DNA from: Garicola koreensis
GTDB taxonomy: Bacteria; Actinomycetota; Actinomycetes; Actinomycetales; Micrococcaceae
NCBI RefSeq assembly: GCF_014195445.1
Contig: NZ_JACIBT010000001.1
Location: 496,001 to 560,000 of the forward strand
Direction: 5' to 3'
Length of the DNA: 64,000 nt
The position numbers and the translations under genes were made by a program. This document shows, piece after piece, positions 63,628 to 64,000 of this stretch; position 1 is the first letter of the stretch; the number at the start of each line of letters is the position of its first letter. The notes beneath the pieces were generated by a model. That model did no database searches and was not told the origin of the DNA. It saw only the letters and a list, made by a program, of their open reading frames with translations.

Positions 63628-64000
63628 CTACTGGCCCGGGGTGATGACAAAGTCCCACGGATCCGTGTTGATCCCGGAGACGGCGATCTCGACCTCGAAG
63701 CCGGCGTCGTTGAGCCTGCGGTCCAGGCTCTGTGCGGCTGCCGGCAGCCACAGCCATTCGCTGGCGAAGTGTGAGACGTCCAACAGGAACGGGCGTTGAT
63801 CGCCCACCGCCTCCCGCGCCTCCGATGCCGGGTGGTGGCGCAGGTCTGCGGTGATGTAGACATCGGCGTCGGCCTCCCTGGCGGCGGCGAGCAGCGAGTC
63901 TCCAGATCCCCCGCACAGTGCGACCCGCTGGATGAAGGCATCCCGGTCCCCGGCGGCGCGCACTCCCTGCGCCACAGCGGGAAGGACGCCGAACACGGTG
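63628..64000 (-). CDS. Nif3-like dinuclear metal centre protein (5' part outside window)
   Basis: The C-terminal 124 residues of a Nif3/YbgI family protein. Visible blocks are RVALCGGSGDSLLAAAREAD, ADVYITADLRHHPASEAREA and LLDVSHFASEWLWLPAAAQS, in which the GGSG turn and the HF-SE segment carry conserved metal-site residues. An ATG at 63996 lies within the family's middle region and is not the real start; the gene continues beyond the window. Its role is uncertain; some members are annotated GTP cyclohydrolase I type 2. RNase HI follows directly. Confidence 0.85.
   Translation of the reverse strand, partial: TVFGVLPAVAQGVRAAGDRDAFIQRVALCGGSGDSLLAAAREADADVYITADLRHHPASEAREAVGDQRPFLLDVSHFASEWLWLPAAAQSLDRRLNDAGFEVEIAVSGINTDPWDFVITPGQ

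Overview
The window is a high-GC chromosomal segment from an actinomycete, most likely the Micrococcaceae (Nesterenkonia/Arthrobacter-like). The basis is gene order: ruvC-ruvA-ruvB-yajC-secD-secF-rel, topoisomerase B / DUF7455 / principal sigma factor, lipB-lipA-DUF4191, a two-lipoyl-domain SucB, a PAC2 protein, DUF4192 and a mycothiol glycosyltransferase. This is inference from gene content, not from a search. Coding density is high. About ten genes have an actinobacterial -10 box placed 6-8 nt before the start codon, which predicts leaderless mRNAs.

Layout. 1-3.7 kb: truncated TIM-barrel isomerase, MFS transporter, GH13 alpha-glucosidase. 3.8-8.25 kb: an alcohol/aldehyde oxidation regulon (DUF779, aldehyde dehydrogenase, GAF-domain activator, zinc alcohol dehydrogenase) with a matching operator pair. 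8.3-14.9 kb: glutamate dehydrogenase, YigZ, a quinone-reductase-like MDR protein, an ABC ATPase/permease pair and heme o synthase. 14.9-21.6 kb: topoisomerase B subunit, DUF7455, primary sigma factor, DUF4192, PAC2. 21.7-29.4 kb: PepA, Lpd, SucB, a kinase-like protein, LipB and LipA. This places lipoate attachment and lipoate-dependent 2-oxoacid dehydrogenase parts side by side. 29.5-34.4 kb: DUF4191, rpsD with a structured leader, alaS, ruvX. 34.5-45.8 kb: AbiEi-like protein, Rel, SecFD/YajC, RuvBAC, YebC, PgsA, HIT. 45.9-50.3 kb: ThrS, Nei2, RpiB, truncated hemoglobin, tRNA-Arg(UCU).

50.26-52.88 kb: a small integrated island bounded by a 23-bp perfect direct repeat. One copy is the 3' end of the tRNA-Arg gene and the other lies just upstream of a DUF2079 gene. 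The island has no integrase. It carries decayed remains of an MmeI-like restriction-modification gene and of an HTH gene, followed by two intact lipoprotein genes. The lipoproteins look like diverged paralogues: four extracellular cysteines each, an identical 31-residue first spacing, and a shared 9-mer upstream of both starts. This is the best candidate for something undescribed.

52.9-64 kb: DUF2079 membrane protein, MshA-like glycosyltransferase, TesB, two hypotheticals, an SSB paralogue, EttA, a long GapB-type GAPDH, RNase P RNA (minus strand), YaaA, RNase HI and a truncated Nif3-like gene.
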